Shown: positions 8,195 through 16,229, numbered from the stretch's first letter. The stretch: DNA of 64,000 bases from Roseateles sp. YR242 (GCF_900109745.1 NZ_FOAV01000001.1:186001-250000); one strand, 5' to 3'. Program-made: numbers and translations. The notes: generated by a model from the letters alone, not told the origin.

Positions 8195-8401
8195 TCAGAC
8201 CAGGCCCTTGACGCTGTCGCCCGCGGCCTTGAACTTCTTGCCCAGGGCTTCAGACATCGAAGCTTCCTGGCTCATGCGGCCCATTTGCAGGTTGTTCTTC
8301 ATCTGCTGGACGTTCTGGGCTTCCATCTGGTTCATCATCTGATCCATGGTTGCCGATGCGCCTGCGGACGCGCTGCCGCCGATAGATGCTCCACTAGACA
8401 T
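8195..8401 (-). CDS. small type III secretion protein, pilin/needle candidate (copy 2)
   Basis: 68 residues beginning MSSGASIGGSASAG, with start at 8401 set by the AAGGAGAG site upstream. A methionine/glutamine-rich stretch (MMNQMEAQNVQQMKNNLQMG) precedes the C-terminal block shared nearly residue for residue with the gene at 7902-8117, including GKKFKAAGDSVKGLV. DNA identity is high only over the 3' half (roughly 90 bases). That pattern suggests duplication followed by N-terminal divergence, or gene conversion. It is probably the filament subunit or its partner; the function is inferred only from position and size. Confidence 0.75.
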   Translation of the reverse strand: MSSGASIGGSASAGASATMDQMMNQMEAQNVQQMKNNLQMGRMSQEASMSEALGKKFKAAGDSVKGLV

Positions 8402-8507
8402 GACTCTCTCCTTGGATACGGAAGCGGACTTCCGGGGGGTTGTGGCGCCGGGTGGCGCCGAATAAGACAGGACGAAACATTCGCCCCGCCGGTACTTCCC
8501 GTGCGTG

Positions 8508-8927
8508 TCAGTTCGGCTGGGCCGACTGACGCGCCGCGGCATGGGCCAGCACGCCATTGGCGGCCTGGCGAACGTTCTGGTCGGTGCTGGTGGCCAGCAC
8601 CTCGTCGAGGATGGCCTTCCAGCGCTCGTCGCGCGCCAGCAAGAAGGCTGTGGCGAGCGCCACCTTCGCACCCTCGTCCTCCGGATGCGCATCGACATGC
8701 TCACCCAGCGTCGCGGCGGCGTACTCCGCGTCGCCGCCGATGCCCTGGGCAATGGCGCGGCAGACCCGGAACGGCGTCGGGTCGTCGAGCGTGAGTTCCA
8801 CGGCCGCGCTGACGGTGGCGGCATCCTCACGGGCCCGATAGACCGCGCCCAGCAGGCCGACCGCCATGAGGTTGCGGTAGACCAGCGGATAGCCCGGGGT
8901 CGGGCCCTGAGTGGCGTCGATGCTCAT
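8508..8927 (-). CDS. hrpK: HrpB1/HrpK-family type III secretion protein
   Basis: 139 residues. The ATG at 8927 follows a clear AAGGAG ribosome site with 7-base spacing, so the longer open frame is not used. The helical-repeat pattern (AIAQGIGGDAEYAAATLGEHVDAHPEDEGAKVALATAFLLARDERW) parallels HrpB1 at 6043-6513, in particular the ending ..ATSTDQNVRQAANGVL against ..QTSTNPEALEMARTLL. Ralstonia-type clusters contain both HrpB1 and HrpK of one family, so hrpK is the natural name. It may act in the periplasm or platform; the exact role is uncertain. Confidence 0.7.
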   Translation of the reverse strand: MSIDATQGPTPGYPLVYRNLMAVGLLGAVYRAREDAATVSAAVELTLDDPTPFRVCRAIAQGIGGDAEYAAATLGEHVDAHPEDEGAKVALATAFLLARDERWKAILDEVLATSTDQNVRQAANGVLAHAAARQSAQPN

Positions 8928-8967
8928 CTCGGCGTCTCCTTCTTGCGACGTTCGACCCTGCGGCCGC

Positions 8968-9234
8968 TCAGGCGGGCAGCGAGGCGGTGTGGATGGTTTC
9001 CCAGACATGCCGCACGATGCGCTGCGAGGCGCGGAAGCCCTCGATCAGCTGCGAGGTGAGCTGGCGCTCGGCATCCGGCAGCGCTGTCTGCAGGTGCGCC
9101 TCGGTGCTGTGCGCCACCTGGTCGAAGTAGCTGAGCATGGCGCGCGTGCGCTCGCCGCTGAGATCGTCGGTCAAGGTCTTCTCGATGTGCGCGAGGTCCG
9201 CGAACACGGTCTGCTCCAGGGCTTGGTCCATCAC
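8968..9234 (-). CDS. small conserved-position type III secretion protein
   Basis: 88 residues, acidic and all-helical (MDQALEQTVFADLAHIEKTL...), with no signal peptide or membrane segment. The start overlaps the hrcD stop by four bases (ATGA), indicating translational coupling. Small helical proteins encoded next to the SctD ring gene are often needle co-chaperones of the YscE/SsaE type or sorting-platform parts, but I see no diagnostic motif. Treat as an hrp-associated protein of unknown function. Confidence 0.72.
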   Translation of the reverse strand: MMDQALEQTVFADLAHIEKTLTDDLSGERTRAMLSYFDQVAHSTEAHLQTALPDAERQLTSQLIEGFRASQRIVRHVWETIHTASLPA

Positions 9235-10304
9235 GGTTCTCCGATGGGGGATGAGGAAGATGGATCCCCGGGGACGGCGGTGCCGTCATCCCCAGGGGTC
9301 CGCAGCGAAAGGTGCTTGGTGCCGTCGGCCGTCTGCACGTATTGCAGACCGTCGCCGCCGAGCATGGCGCCCATGCGTACACGCGCCGAAGGTAAGGTCT
9401 GCTCCACGGCCACGTCGATGCGCGTGACCAGCGGGCCGATGTCGGCAGCCACCCGGCGCACGTCGTCGCGCAGCTCGGCCGGGTCGGCCGCCACCTGGCC
9501 TTCGACGGCGAAAACGCCCTGACCCCGGTAGACCACTCGCAGCCCGGGCCGGTTCAGTGCATCGCCGATCTGGCGGACGATGTCGGCCGCGGAGGCATAA
9601 CGGTGCAGCAACTGCTGCTCACCGAAGGGCTGCAGCGCCGCGCGGGTGCGCGCCATCTCGGCCCCTCCCGGCAGCAGCCCTTCCACCACCAGGCGGTGGT
9701 CCACACGGCGCACTGTGAGACCTTCGACCCCGGCCTGGCGCAAGGCGGTGGCGACCTGTTCCATGGGGCTGGGCGCCGGCGCGGTGGAGGCTGCGGTCTG
9801 GGTGCTGAGCACCGAGCCCAACGCCGCCAGCAGTGCGGCTGCAGCCACCAGCGCACTCAGTACAAGCCGGGACGCGGGTTGGCGTGGCGCGGCCCGCTGA
9901 GCGGTCGTCTGGGCCGTCCGGGCCGGCATGGGCGGGACGGGCCGCATCAAGGCGTCCATCAGCGCCATGTCGCTCGGCCAGGCCGCCTGGCCCTGGGCCA
10001 GCGCGGGGCCGGCGCACAACACGATGTCACCGAAGCGCCGCGGCAGGAAATCCTCCAGCCGGCCCAGCAGCGCTGCGGGCTGTCCGTCGTCGGCGATGAG
10101 GTGGAGCGCGGGAGACACGTCGGATCCTTCTTCCTCGAACGTCAGGAGCAGCGGGGGCTGCGTCCAGTCACTGATCTGGAGGTCGGCGTCCTCATCGCTG
10201 GCGATGCGGTACTGCCGACGAGTCAACAGTAGCTGCACCCCGGCATGCTGGCCTGTGAGGATGCGAAGCTGCTTCATGGTTTGCGAATCCGGACGGTCGG
10301 CCAT
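9231..10304 (-). CDS. hrcD: type III secretion inner-membrane ring protein HrcD (SctD)
   Basis: 357 residues with the SctD plan: a cytoplasmic FHA-like domain (residues 10-125; RILTGQHAGVQLLL, YRIASDEDADLQISDW), a proline linker, one membrane helix at about 146-167, then periplasmic ring-building repeats (GVEGLTVRRVDHRLVVEGLL and later copies). This outer ring of the inner membrane joins HrcJ to the secretin. Ralstonia HrpW and Xanthomonas HrpD5 are the equivalents. It starts 12 bases after hrcC. A second in-frame ATG (MKQLRIL) nine codons in is an alternative start. Confidence 0.88.
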   Translation of the reverse strand: MADRPDSQTMKQLRILTGQHAGVQLLLTRRQYRIASDEDADLQISDWTQPPLLLTFEEEGSDVSPALHLIADDGQPAALLGRLEDFLPRRFGDIVLCAGPALAQGQAAWPSDMALMDALMRPVPPMPARTAQTTAQRAAPRQPASRLVLSALVAAAALLAALGSVLSTQTAASTAPAPSPMEQVATALRQAGVEGLTVRRVDHRLVVEGLLPGGAEMARTRAALQPFGEQQLLHRYASAADIVRQIGDALNRPGLRVVYRGQGVFAVEGQVAADPAELRDDVRRVAADIGPLVTRIDVAVEQTLPSARVRMGAMLGGDGLQYVQTADGTKHLSLRTPGDDGTAVPGDPSSSSPIGEP

Positions 10305-10315
10305 GACGGGGCGGC

Positions 10316-12286
10316 TCAGCCGCCACTCCCCTGCAGGAAGGAATCGGGGGTGCCCCCGGCGGGCACCGGGGCGGCGTATGGCGACTGCTGCGGCAATGCG
10401 TGCGAGGGGGGCAACGCGGGCGATGGGGTCAGCGACGATCGGGACATCCCATCCGGTTGCGCCGCCGCCACCGTCGGCTCACGGATGATGCGGGGCGAGA
10501 TGAGGAACAGCCGCTCGGTCTGCCCCACCTGGTCATTGCTGTGACGGAACAGCCCGCCCAGCACCGGCACTCGTCCGAGCACCGGCACTTCGTCCCGCTG
10601 CGTGGACTGGCTGGTGGTGGTGATGCCGCCGATCAGCAGGCTTTCGCCTTCGCCGACATGGGCCTCGGTCATGATCTCGGTCCGCTTGACGATGGGGACG
10701 TTGTCCACACGGTCCGCCTCGAAGCTGCCATCCTCGATGTAGAGCGACAGCTTGATGCGCCGCGACACACCGCCGTTGTCAGGCACCGAGGTGATCTGCG
10801 GCGTGACCTGCAGCAGCGTGCCGGCCTCCACCTGGAACAGGTTGGCTTCCAGGTTGCCCGCCACCTTGACGGTCACCACGCGCTTCTCGCGCATCACCGC
10901 AGGCCGGTTGGCCACGCCGAGCACCTTGGGCTTGGCAATGACCCGCGCCTTGCCGCGGGCGCTGAGCGCATCGATGCGGGCCATCAATTCGCGCCCGGCG
11001 TTGGACCACAGGGTGCTCAGCGTGAAGGTGCCGCTGCTGGCACCCTCCGGCTGGGTCACGCCGAAGCTGCCCTTGCTGCCCTTCACGCTCCAGTCGATGC
11101 CCAGCGAGTCGATGCTGTCGCTGCTCACATCGATGATGGTGGCCTCCAGCTCGACCAGCACCGGCTGCACATCGAGCCGGCGGATCAGCTCCACGTATTC
11201 GTCCATGCGCTGCGGGCGGCCATGGATGATCACGGCGTTGGTGCCCTCATCGGCCTGGAAGACCGGCGGGGTGTCGTCGTCCACCGGACTCTCCAGACCC
11301 CGCGCACTGCCGGGCCTGCCCGCGCCCGCCCCGGGCGCTGACGATTGGCCGGCCGTCACCTGCGCAGGCTTGCGCGCCATCACGTCGCCCAGCCGGGTGT
11401 CGCGCCCCATCACCCCCTGCAGGGCGCGCAGCTTCTCGGGCTGCGCCTCGACCAGCGAGGGGCCTTCGGCATCCGGTGCCGGACCGGCGTTGCTGCCGGC
11501 GCCATACAGCGAGCTCAGCACCGATGCGACACCCCGGATGCGCGTCTGCCCGAACACCCGGTCGCCCGCCGAGGCAAAGCGCAGGGGCACCACACGCACG
11601 GCCCTGCGGTTGCGCTCCATGGCGCCGACATCCAGCGACTCGATGGCCGCCGCAATCAACTCCACATGGCGTGGTGGGCCGTAGACCAGCAGCGTGCTCT
11701 CGGCCGCGTTGAATCGCAGGGGGAAGCGGGCGTCACCCAGCTGAAGCGAATCCAGCAGGTCGGTGACCTGCTCCCGTCGGAAGCCCTTGAGCCGGAACAG
11801 GCGGCTCTGCACTGCACTGGCGGGATAGAAGTACAGGGCGGTGCCGTCGTGATACCAGATCACGCCGTAGGCGCGGTTCATCGACTCCAGGAACTTCTCC
11901 GGCGAGGTGTCGAAGCTGGCTTGCACCGTGCCGTCGATCCCCTCCGCCACCACGGCCGGCAGGCCCTGGCTGGCCGCGAAGTCCAGCAGCACTTCGTTCA
12001 CCCGCTTGCCTTCGGCCTTGTACACAAAGCGGGGGCTGCGCCACTGGCGGGACGCCGCCCGCGGGGTCTTGACGACGGGGCGCACGGCCTTGGTCCCGGA
12101 GGACGGGGCAGCGGCCGGCCCTGCGGAGGCGGCGGATGAAGGCGCCGGTGCGGCAGCCGGGTCCACAGGCGCGGCCGTGGCGACCGCGGCGGCCGTAGCC
12201 ACCCAGCCCAAGGGCGCCGCCGCGCACAAAAAGGCGGCCAGGGACGGAAGCAGGCGAGCAGGACAACGGGAGAGGATGGCCATCAT
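10316..12286 (-). CDS. hrcC: type III secretion outer-membrane secretin HrcC (SctC)
   Basis: 656 residues. An N-terminal signal segment (LLPSLAAFLCAAAPLGWVATAAA) and a Pro/Ala-rich spacer are followed by the SctC N0/N1 domains (FVYKAEGKRVNEVLLDFAASQGLPAVV) and N3. The secretin barrel occupies about residues 370-610: VLVELEATIIDVSSDSIDSLG, VANRPAVMREKRVVTVKV, GESLLIGGITT and the closing RLFLISPRII. It forms the export pore across the outer membrane. It lies 12 bases downstream of a 66-residue gene, and both are read from the PIP-type promoter at 12529-12590. Start at 12286; the motifs are unambiguous. Confidence 0.96.
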   Translation of the reverse strand: MMAILSRCPARLLPSLAAFLCAAAPLGWVATAAAVATAAPVDPAAAPAPSSAASAGPAAAPSSGTKAVRPVVKTPRAASRQWRSPRFVYKAEGKRVNEVLLDFAASQGLPAVVAEGIDGTVQASFDTSPEKFLESMNRAYGVIWYHDGTALYFYPASAVQSRLFRLKGFRREQVTDLLDSLQLGDARFPLRFNAAESTLLVYGPPRHVELIAAAIESLDVGAMERNRRAVRVVPLRFASAGDRVFGQTRIRGVASVLSSLYGAGSNAGPAPDAEGPSLVEAQPEKLRALQGVMGRDTRLGDVMARKPAQVTAGQSSAPGAGAGRPGSARGLESPVDDDTPPVFQADEGTNAVIIHGRPQRMDEYVELIRRLDVQPVLVELEATIIDVSSDSIDSLGIDWSVKGSKGSFGVTQPEGASSGTFTLSTLWSNAGRELMARIDALSARGKARVIAKPKVLGVANRPAVMREKRVVTVKVAGNLEANLFQVEAGTLLQVTPQITSVPDNGGVSRRIKLSLYIEDGSFEADRVDNVPIVKRTEIMTEAHVGEGESLLIGGITTTSQSTQRDEVPVLGRVPVLGGLFRHSNDQVGQTERLFLISPRIIREPTVAAAQPDGMSRSSLTPSPALPPSHALPQQSPYAAPVPAGGTPDSFLQGSGG

Positions 12287-12298
12287 GCGTTCCGGCGC

Positions 12299-12499
12299 TT
12301 ATTCCTCGTCCTGCATGGACGCCTTGATCTGCTCCGTCATCTTGGACATGGACTTGCTCATGGCCTGCTGGCCCTGCTGCATATGCATCAGCATTCGCTG
12401 GGCCAGCATGCCCTCGAACTTCTCCATGGCGGCGGCGTCGGTGCCCGTGGTGGCAGCGGCCGGCGAGGTGGTGGAGGCAGCAGCAATCGTGTTGGACAT
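12299..12499 (-). CDS. small methionine/glutamine-rich hrp protein, first gene of the hrcC operon
   Basis: 66 residues, starting at the ATG 30 bases downstream of a predicted -10 box. The N-terminus is Ala/Thr/Ser-rich (SNTIAAASTTSPAAATTGT), as in type III export signals. The C-terminal half is one amphipathic helix rich in Met, Gln and Lys (MLMHMQQGQQAMSKSMSKMTEQIKA in part). This layout parallels the two pilin-like genes at 7902-8401 without obvious sequence identity. Being promoter-proximal it should be made in quantity, as expected of a secreted or filament protein. Function not recognised. Confidence 0.7.
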   Translation of the reverse strand: MSNTIAAASTTSPAAATTGTDAAAMEKFEGMLAQRMLMHMQQGQQAMSKSMSKMTEQIKASMQDEE

Positions 12500-12528
12500 G
12501 GCGGTCTTTCTTGGATGCGTCGGAGCGG

Positions 12529-12590
12529 ACCATAGGGACTGCGCGCACCCGGGCCCACGAGCCAGGCGAAGCGGCTGCGCGGGATGCGAA
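12529..12590 (-). promoter_or_regulatory. PIP/hrp_II box promoter for the hrcC operon
   Basis: On the minus strand TTCG-N16-TTCG spans 12590-12567 (plus-strand CGAA at 12567-12570 and 12587-12590). After 32 bases comes TATGGT at 12534-12529, fitting the YANNNT -10 element. The architecture TTCGB-N15-TTCGB, then 30-32 bases, then YANNNT is that of promoters activated by HrpX (Xanthomonas) or HrpB (Ralstonia). The first codon of the downstream gene is 30 bases further on. Spacing and both half sites match exactly. Confidence 0.85.
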
Positions 12591-12636
12591 GCGCCGACTG
12601 CATGCATCCGCGCAGCCGTTCCGGGCAGCACCGACA

Positions 12637-12698
12637 TTCGTTCACGCGGCACGCGCTTCGCATCGGGCGATGCAGCGTGCGTGCGTGCCGCCTAGGGT
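12637..12698 (+). promoter_or_regulatory. PIP/hrp_II box promoter for the lytic transglycosylase
   Basis: TTCG at 12637-12640, 16 bases, TTCG at 12657-12660, then 32 bases and TAGGGT at 12693-12698. This is the same geometry as the divergent box 46 bases to the left. Both half sites have a permitted fifth base (T and C). It would place the transglycosylase at 12745 in the same regulon as the secretion operon. The activator gene itself (HrpX/HrpB-like) is not in this window. Confidence 0.85.
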
Positions 12699-12744
12699 GG
12701 CGTCTCCTTCCCTTTGCCCTGCGCCGTCCGCGCTGGGAGCCACC

Positions 12745-13632
12745 ATGAACGAACGTTCGTTCGCTACCCTCCAACGCGCGCCCAGGTCCGCAGCAATGGC
12801 GACCGCCGCAGTGGCCACCGCCTGCATGCTGGTCGCCGCGTCGCCGTGCATCGCCGGCACCCATGCCGCCATGACGACGGCCGCCAACGCGGCCAACGCC
12901 TCCAACGCCATCGTCGTCACGTCCGCCAACGCATCGGCGACGACCGCAGCGGCTGCCACGGCTGATACGCAATTGCGCGACACGCCAGCGGCCGATACTG
13001 TCTTGCGCTATCGCTGCCTGTTGATCGACGGAACCACCCATTTGTTGATCGACGATCCGCGCGAACGCCATCCGGAACTCGCGCAGGACTGCACGCTGGT
13101 GCGGGTGGCGCTTGCGCCGGTGATCGCCACCCCTGAGCAGGACCGTCCGCCCTGGGTCGGCTTTGCCGCACAGGTCATCCAGGGGCCTGGTGGCGCAGCG
13201 GGCGCCACCCTCAGCGCGATGCCGGCGGCCGTCGCCACGCTGGTGCAGGACGCCAGCACACGCCATCGGCTCGACCCGGCGCTGGTGTCGGCACTGATCT
13301 ATGTGGAGTCCCGCTACCGGACGGATGCTCGGTCCCCTAAAGGCGCACTGGGCCTGATGCAGCTGATGCCCGCCACGGCCGCACGTTACGGCGTACGCAC
13401 GCCTTCGGACCTGCTGGACCCGCGCGTGAATGTGGATGTCGGCGTGCGCCACCTGCGTGCGTTGCATGACCGTTATGACGGGCGCGTGGACCTGATCCTG
13501 GCCGCCTACAACGCCGGTGAGGGCGCGGTGCAACGCTACGGCCAGCGGGTGCCGCCCTATGCGGAAACGGAGGACTATGTACGCCGCATCACCGCGTTGG
13601 TTGGCGTGCCTGAAAACGCCAGCACCCCCTGA
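12745..13632 (+). CDS. hpa2: lytic transglycosylase, Hpa2-like, type III secretion-associated
   Basis: 295 residues from the ATG at 12745 (GGGAG ribosome site five bases upstream). A signal peptide (AAMATAAVATACMLVAASPCIA) targets the periplasm. The SLT domain lies at about residues 165-285, with the catalytic Glu in YVESRYRTDARSPKGALGLMQLMP and the conserved AAYNAGEGAVQRYG. It cuts peptidoglycan, probably to let the apparatus cross the wall. Xanthomonas carries hpa2 next to hrcC, and here the gene is divergent from the hrcC operon with its own PIP-type promoter. The enzyme family is certain; the Hpa2 name is from synteny. Confidence 0.9.
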   Translation: MNERSFATLQRAPRSAAMATAAVATACMLVAASPCIAGTHAAMTTAANAANASNAIVVTSANASATTAAAATADTQLRDTPAADTVLRYRCLLIDGTTHLLIDDPRERHPELAQDCTLVRVALAPVIATPEQDRPPWVGFAAQVIQGPGGAAGATLSAMPAAVATLVQDASTRHRLDPALVSALIYVESRYRTDARSPKGALGLMQLMPATAARYGVRTPSDLLDPRVNVDVGVRHLRALHDRYDGRVDLILAAYNAGEGAVQRYGQRVPPYAETEDYVRRITALVGVPENASTP

Positions 13633-13725
13633 CCCAGGGGACATAAATGAAAGTTAATGTTGCATTAAGGACATGAAATACGCGGCTTGGACACAGTGGC
13701 GAGGTCATCGGTTTTCAAGGCCCCC

Positions 13726-14424
13726 GTGAAAGTCGCCACCCTCTGCCCCTCTCGATCGTTTGAACATTTCTCGGCCACAGCCTTGCGCGGTGCCGGCTAT
13801 GAGCCGCTGCCCCATGTGCACCTGAGCCCGTTGATTGCGGCCCTGCGGGAGCCCGGCGCTGACGCCGTGCTGCTGGAGGACCACGACACGCAGGTCGAAG
13901 GCTGGCTGTCCGCCCTGCGCCTGCACGCCGGACGCGCACTGCCCATCGTGGTGCTCGGCCTGGGTGATTCCGTGGGCATCTCACGCGCGCTGCAACGCGG
14001 CGCGGACGACTATGCGGTGCTCGCGGACGGCGCCAGCCCGCTGATCCACCGGCTGCGCGCCCGCATCCAGTCGCGCGCCGACGGCGTGCGGGCCACCTCG
14101 CTGCGGGCGGGCCCCTATTCACTGCATGCGTCCACCCAGAGCCTGTCCACCGGTGCCCGCGAGGTCAGCCTGACCGCGCGCGAATTCGCGCTGGCGTGGA
14201 CGCTGTTCGAGAACCTGGGCCGGGTGGTCAGCACCCACACCCTCTCCACCGAGATCTGGGGCCGCACCGGCGATGTCGGCAAGCGCACGCTGGAGCAGCA
14301 TGTCTACAAGCTGCGGCTCAAGCTGGACCCGGATGGCCGACGTGCACGCGGCCTGCAGCACGAGACGATGCCGGCGCCGCGCATCCAGACCGTCTACGGC
14401 GTGGGTTATCGGCTGGAGCTTTAA
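13726..14424 (+). CDS. hrpG: HrpG-like OmpR-family transcriptional regulator
   Basis: 232 residues if it starts at the GTG at 13726; a TTG at 13687 would add 13. The N-terminal receiver-like domain keeps one acidic patch (LLEDHD, near 52-54). It lacks the paired acidic residues at the first strand, the Thr/Ser switch (VVLGLGDS) and the Lys of the usual DYLTKP motif (reads DDYAVL). The C-terminal winged helix is intact (LTAREFALAWTLFENLGRVVSTHTL...HVYKLRLKL). HrpG in Ralstonia and Xanthomonas is an OmpR-type activator upstream of HrpB/HrpX, and this gene's place in the hrp island fits that. No kinase gene is adjacent. Confidence 0.75.
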   Translation: MKVATLCPSRSFEHFSATALRGAGYEPLPHVHLSPLIAALREPGADAVLLEDHDTQVEGWLSALRLHAGRALPIVVLGLGDSVGISRALQRGADDYAVLADGASPLIHRLRARIQSRADGVRATSLRAGPYSLHASTQSLSTGAREVSLTAREFALAWTLFENLGRVVSTHTLSTEIWGRTGDVGKRTLEQHVYKLRLKLDPDGRRARGLQHETMPAPRIQTVYGVGYRLEL

Positions 14425-14468
14425 GGAACTCCGCATAACTCCCCCGAGGCGGGGTGCAGAGGTTCCTT
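14423..14468. repeat. dispersed palindromic intergenic repeat, copy A
   Basis: A 46-base imperfect palindrome with outer arms AAGGAAC / GTTCCTT and the inner motif TGCAGAGG (reverse of CCTCTGCA). It lies in the gap between the HrpG-like gene and the next, convergent gene. Related copies are at 37709, 38720, 53311 and 54994, with a partial one at 48059. It could fold as a bidirectional terminator. Confidence 0.7.
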
Positions 14469-14474
14469 GAGGCC

Positions 14475-16121
14475 TCAGGGCACTTGAGTGGGCGCGCGCC
14501 GCTTCGCGTTGTGGCTGCGCACCGTGTCATTGAGCTGATAGGACGCCACGGTCAACGCCAGCAAGGCGCCGCCCACCAGACCCGCCACAGCTGCATGCAC
14601 ACCGGCCTCGGTGGCCTGGCGGCTGGCATCGTTCATGCCGGACTTCGCCAGCGCAGGCCGCATGGCCTCGATCAGGCCGATCGCGATCAGGCCCGGCACC
14701 ACCGTGTTGAAGATGCGGGTGTCCGCTCGCTCCGCCTGACGGCCGAGTTCACCCCGCGTGAACGGATTGCGCAGGTCGCCATGAAGGTGGCGCACGTGGG
14801 ACGGATCACTGGCCTGCATGCGCCGGGCCGACGCGCTGTCCACCAGATGGTCCTCCACGGAAGACGTCAGCATGTTGCCCGCGCCCGCAATCGCGCCAGC
14901 CCGTACCGCGAGGCCGCGCGAGACCTCCCAGGCAGCCTTGCCGCCCAGCGTGTGCTTCATCAGCAATTGGGCGCCCATGTCGATGCCGGCAGCGGCCAGG
15001 CCAAAGGTGGTGCGCATGGACACGGGCATGTCCCCGGGCCGCAGGTTGCGCCCATCGGCGGGCTGCGGGATGTGGGGGTTGCCGACATGCACCGTGTTGA
15101 TGGCCGGCCGCAGGGCCTCGCGGAACTGCGCCTGCAGATGGGCCACCACCTGCAAGGCCGCTGCGGCCTGCGCCACACTGGCGAGCGCCGGCTGCTGGCG
15201 GGCTGCGATGGTGAGGCCCATGGCGGCAAAGTCCCCGCCCAGGATCCCGACCGACTGCACCCCCTGCCAGACGCGCCGCGGCAGGCTGCGCGTGGCCGCA
15301 GCCTCCTCGCCACCAAACGCGCGGTTGGCCACCGACGCGCTGGCCTCGCTGTGGATCTGCGAGACGATGCGCCGGCCGACCGACCAGGCGGTCAGAGCGG
15401 TCTGCGCCGCCAGCGCTGCGTCCGGATGCGAGGCCACGGCACGTGCCAACTCCGGGGCGATGACGCCCTGCACCACCGTCCGGACCGCCGCCACCGGCAC
15501 GGCGTGGCGAAGATTCTGCGCAGCGAAGAAGGCCATGGCACCCGCTTCGCGAGGGCCTTGTGCGGCAGGGCCCCCACCGGTGCCATGCGCGCCGTGGTGG
15601 CCGTGATCACCGGCGGGGGCGGGGTCACCCGGTGAGTCCTGGCGCGCCAGCGGCGAGGTGAGCGCCTCGAAATGGTGGCCGGCCTCCAGATCGACATCGT
15701 GGTCGGCCGCATGGAGTAGCCCGGGCAATGCAGGCGACGCAGGCAACGCGGGTAGCGCCGCTCGCGTGGGCGTCAGCGGTGGCGTCGCGGCAGGCGTTGT
15801 TGAAGACGTGGGTGACGCGATGGCGCCGCTGCCGGGTCTGATCAGCTGCAGTGACTGGCGCGGCGGCAGGGAAGCCGTTGAGCTGCGGGTGGCGCCTGCC
15901 TCGGACGAGCGCCGCGCGCTGAGGCCCAGGTCGGACGACAGTCGGCGCGGTGAACCGCTGCCATCGTTCGGCGAGGTGGGCGATGACGGCGTCCGCGACG
16001 TGCCGGGCAGCGACGGCGAGCGCAGCGGCACCATTTCCACGCTGCTCGGGTCTGACGGCGCCATGGGGGGCGTCATGGGGTTGGACGAGGGCAAGGAAGG
16101 CGGCGGGGTGGTGATCGTCAT
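14475..16121 (-). CDS. unrecognised hrp-island protein, candidate translocator or effector
   Basis: 548 residues, with start ATG at 16121 and no family I recognise. Residues 1-150 are Ser/Pro/Thr-rich and disordered-looking (PPPSLPSSNPMTPPMAP), as in N-termini of type III substrates. A His/Gly patch follows (HGHHGAHG), then a long Ala-rich helical region with mildly hydrophobic segments, including AGAIAGAGNML and a C-terminal AAVAGLVGGALLALTVASYQL. This architecture suits a translocon protein or membrane-active effector. It sits between two regulators of the island, convergent with hrpG. I found no PIP box on its strand upstream. Confidence 0.65.
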   Translation of the reverse strand: MTITTPPPSLPSSNPMTPPMAPSDPSSVEMVPLRSPSLPGTSRTPSSPTSPNDGSGSPRRLSSDLGLSARRSSEAGATRSSTASLPPRQSLQLIRPGSGAIASPTSSTTPAATPPLTPTRAALPALPASPALPGLLHAADHDVDLEAGHHFEALTSPLARQDSPGDPAPAGDHGHHGAHGTGGGPAAQGPREAGAMAFFAAQNLRHAVPVAAVRTVVQGVIAPELARAVASHPDAALAAQTALTAWSVGRRIVSQIHSEASASVANRAFGGEEAAATRSLPRRVWQGVQSVGILGGDFAAMGLTIAARQQPALASVAQAAAALQVVAHLQAQFREALRPAINTVHVGNPHIPQPADGRNLRPGDMPVSMRTTFGLAAAGIDMGAQLLMKHTLGGKAAWEVSRGLAVRAGAIAGAGNMLTSSVEDHLVDSASARRMQASDPSHVRHLHGDLRNPFTRGELGRQAERADTRIFNTVVPGLIAIGLIEAMRPALAKSGMNDASRQATEAGVHAAVAGLVGGALLALTVASYQLNDTVRSHNAKRRAPTQVP

Positions 16122-16229
16122 GGAGAGGTCCTGCAATGAATGCCGTCCCACTCTCTGCGGTGTCCATGACCGGTCCGTGACGCAACGTGCACAGTGGCGC
16201 ACGCGGCGGCGCGCCCTTCGCAAAAGCGC

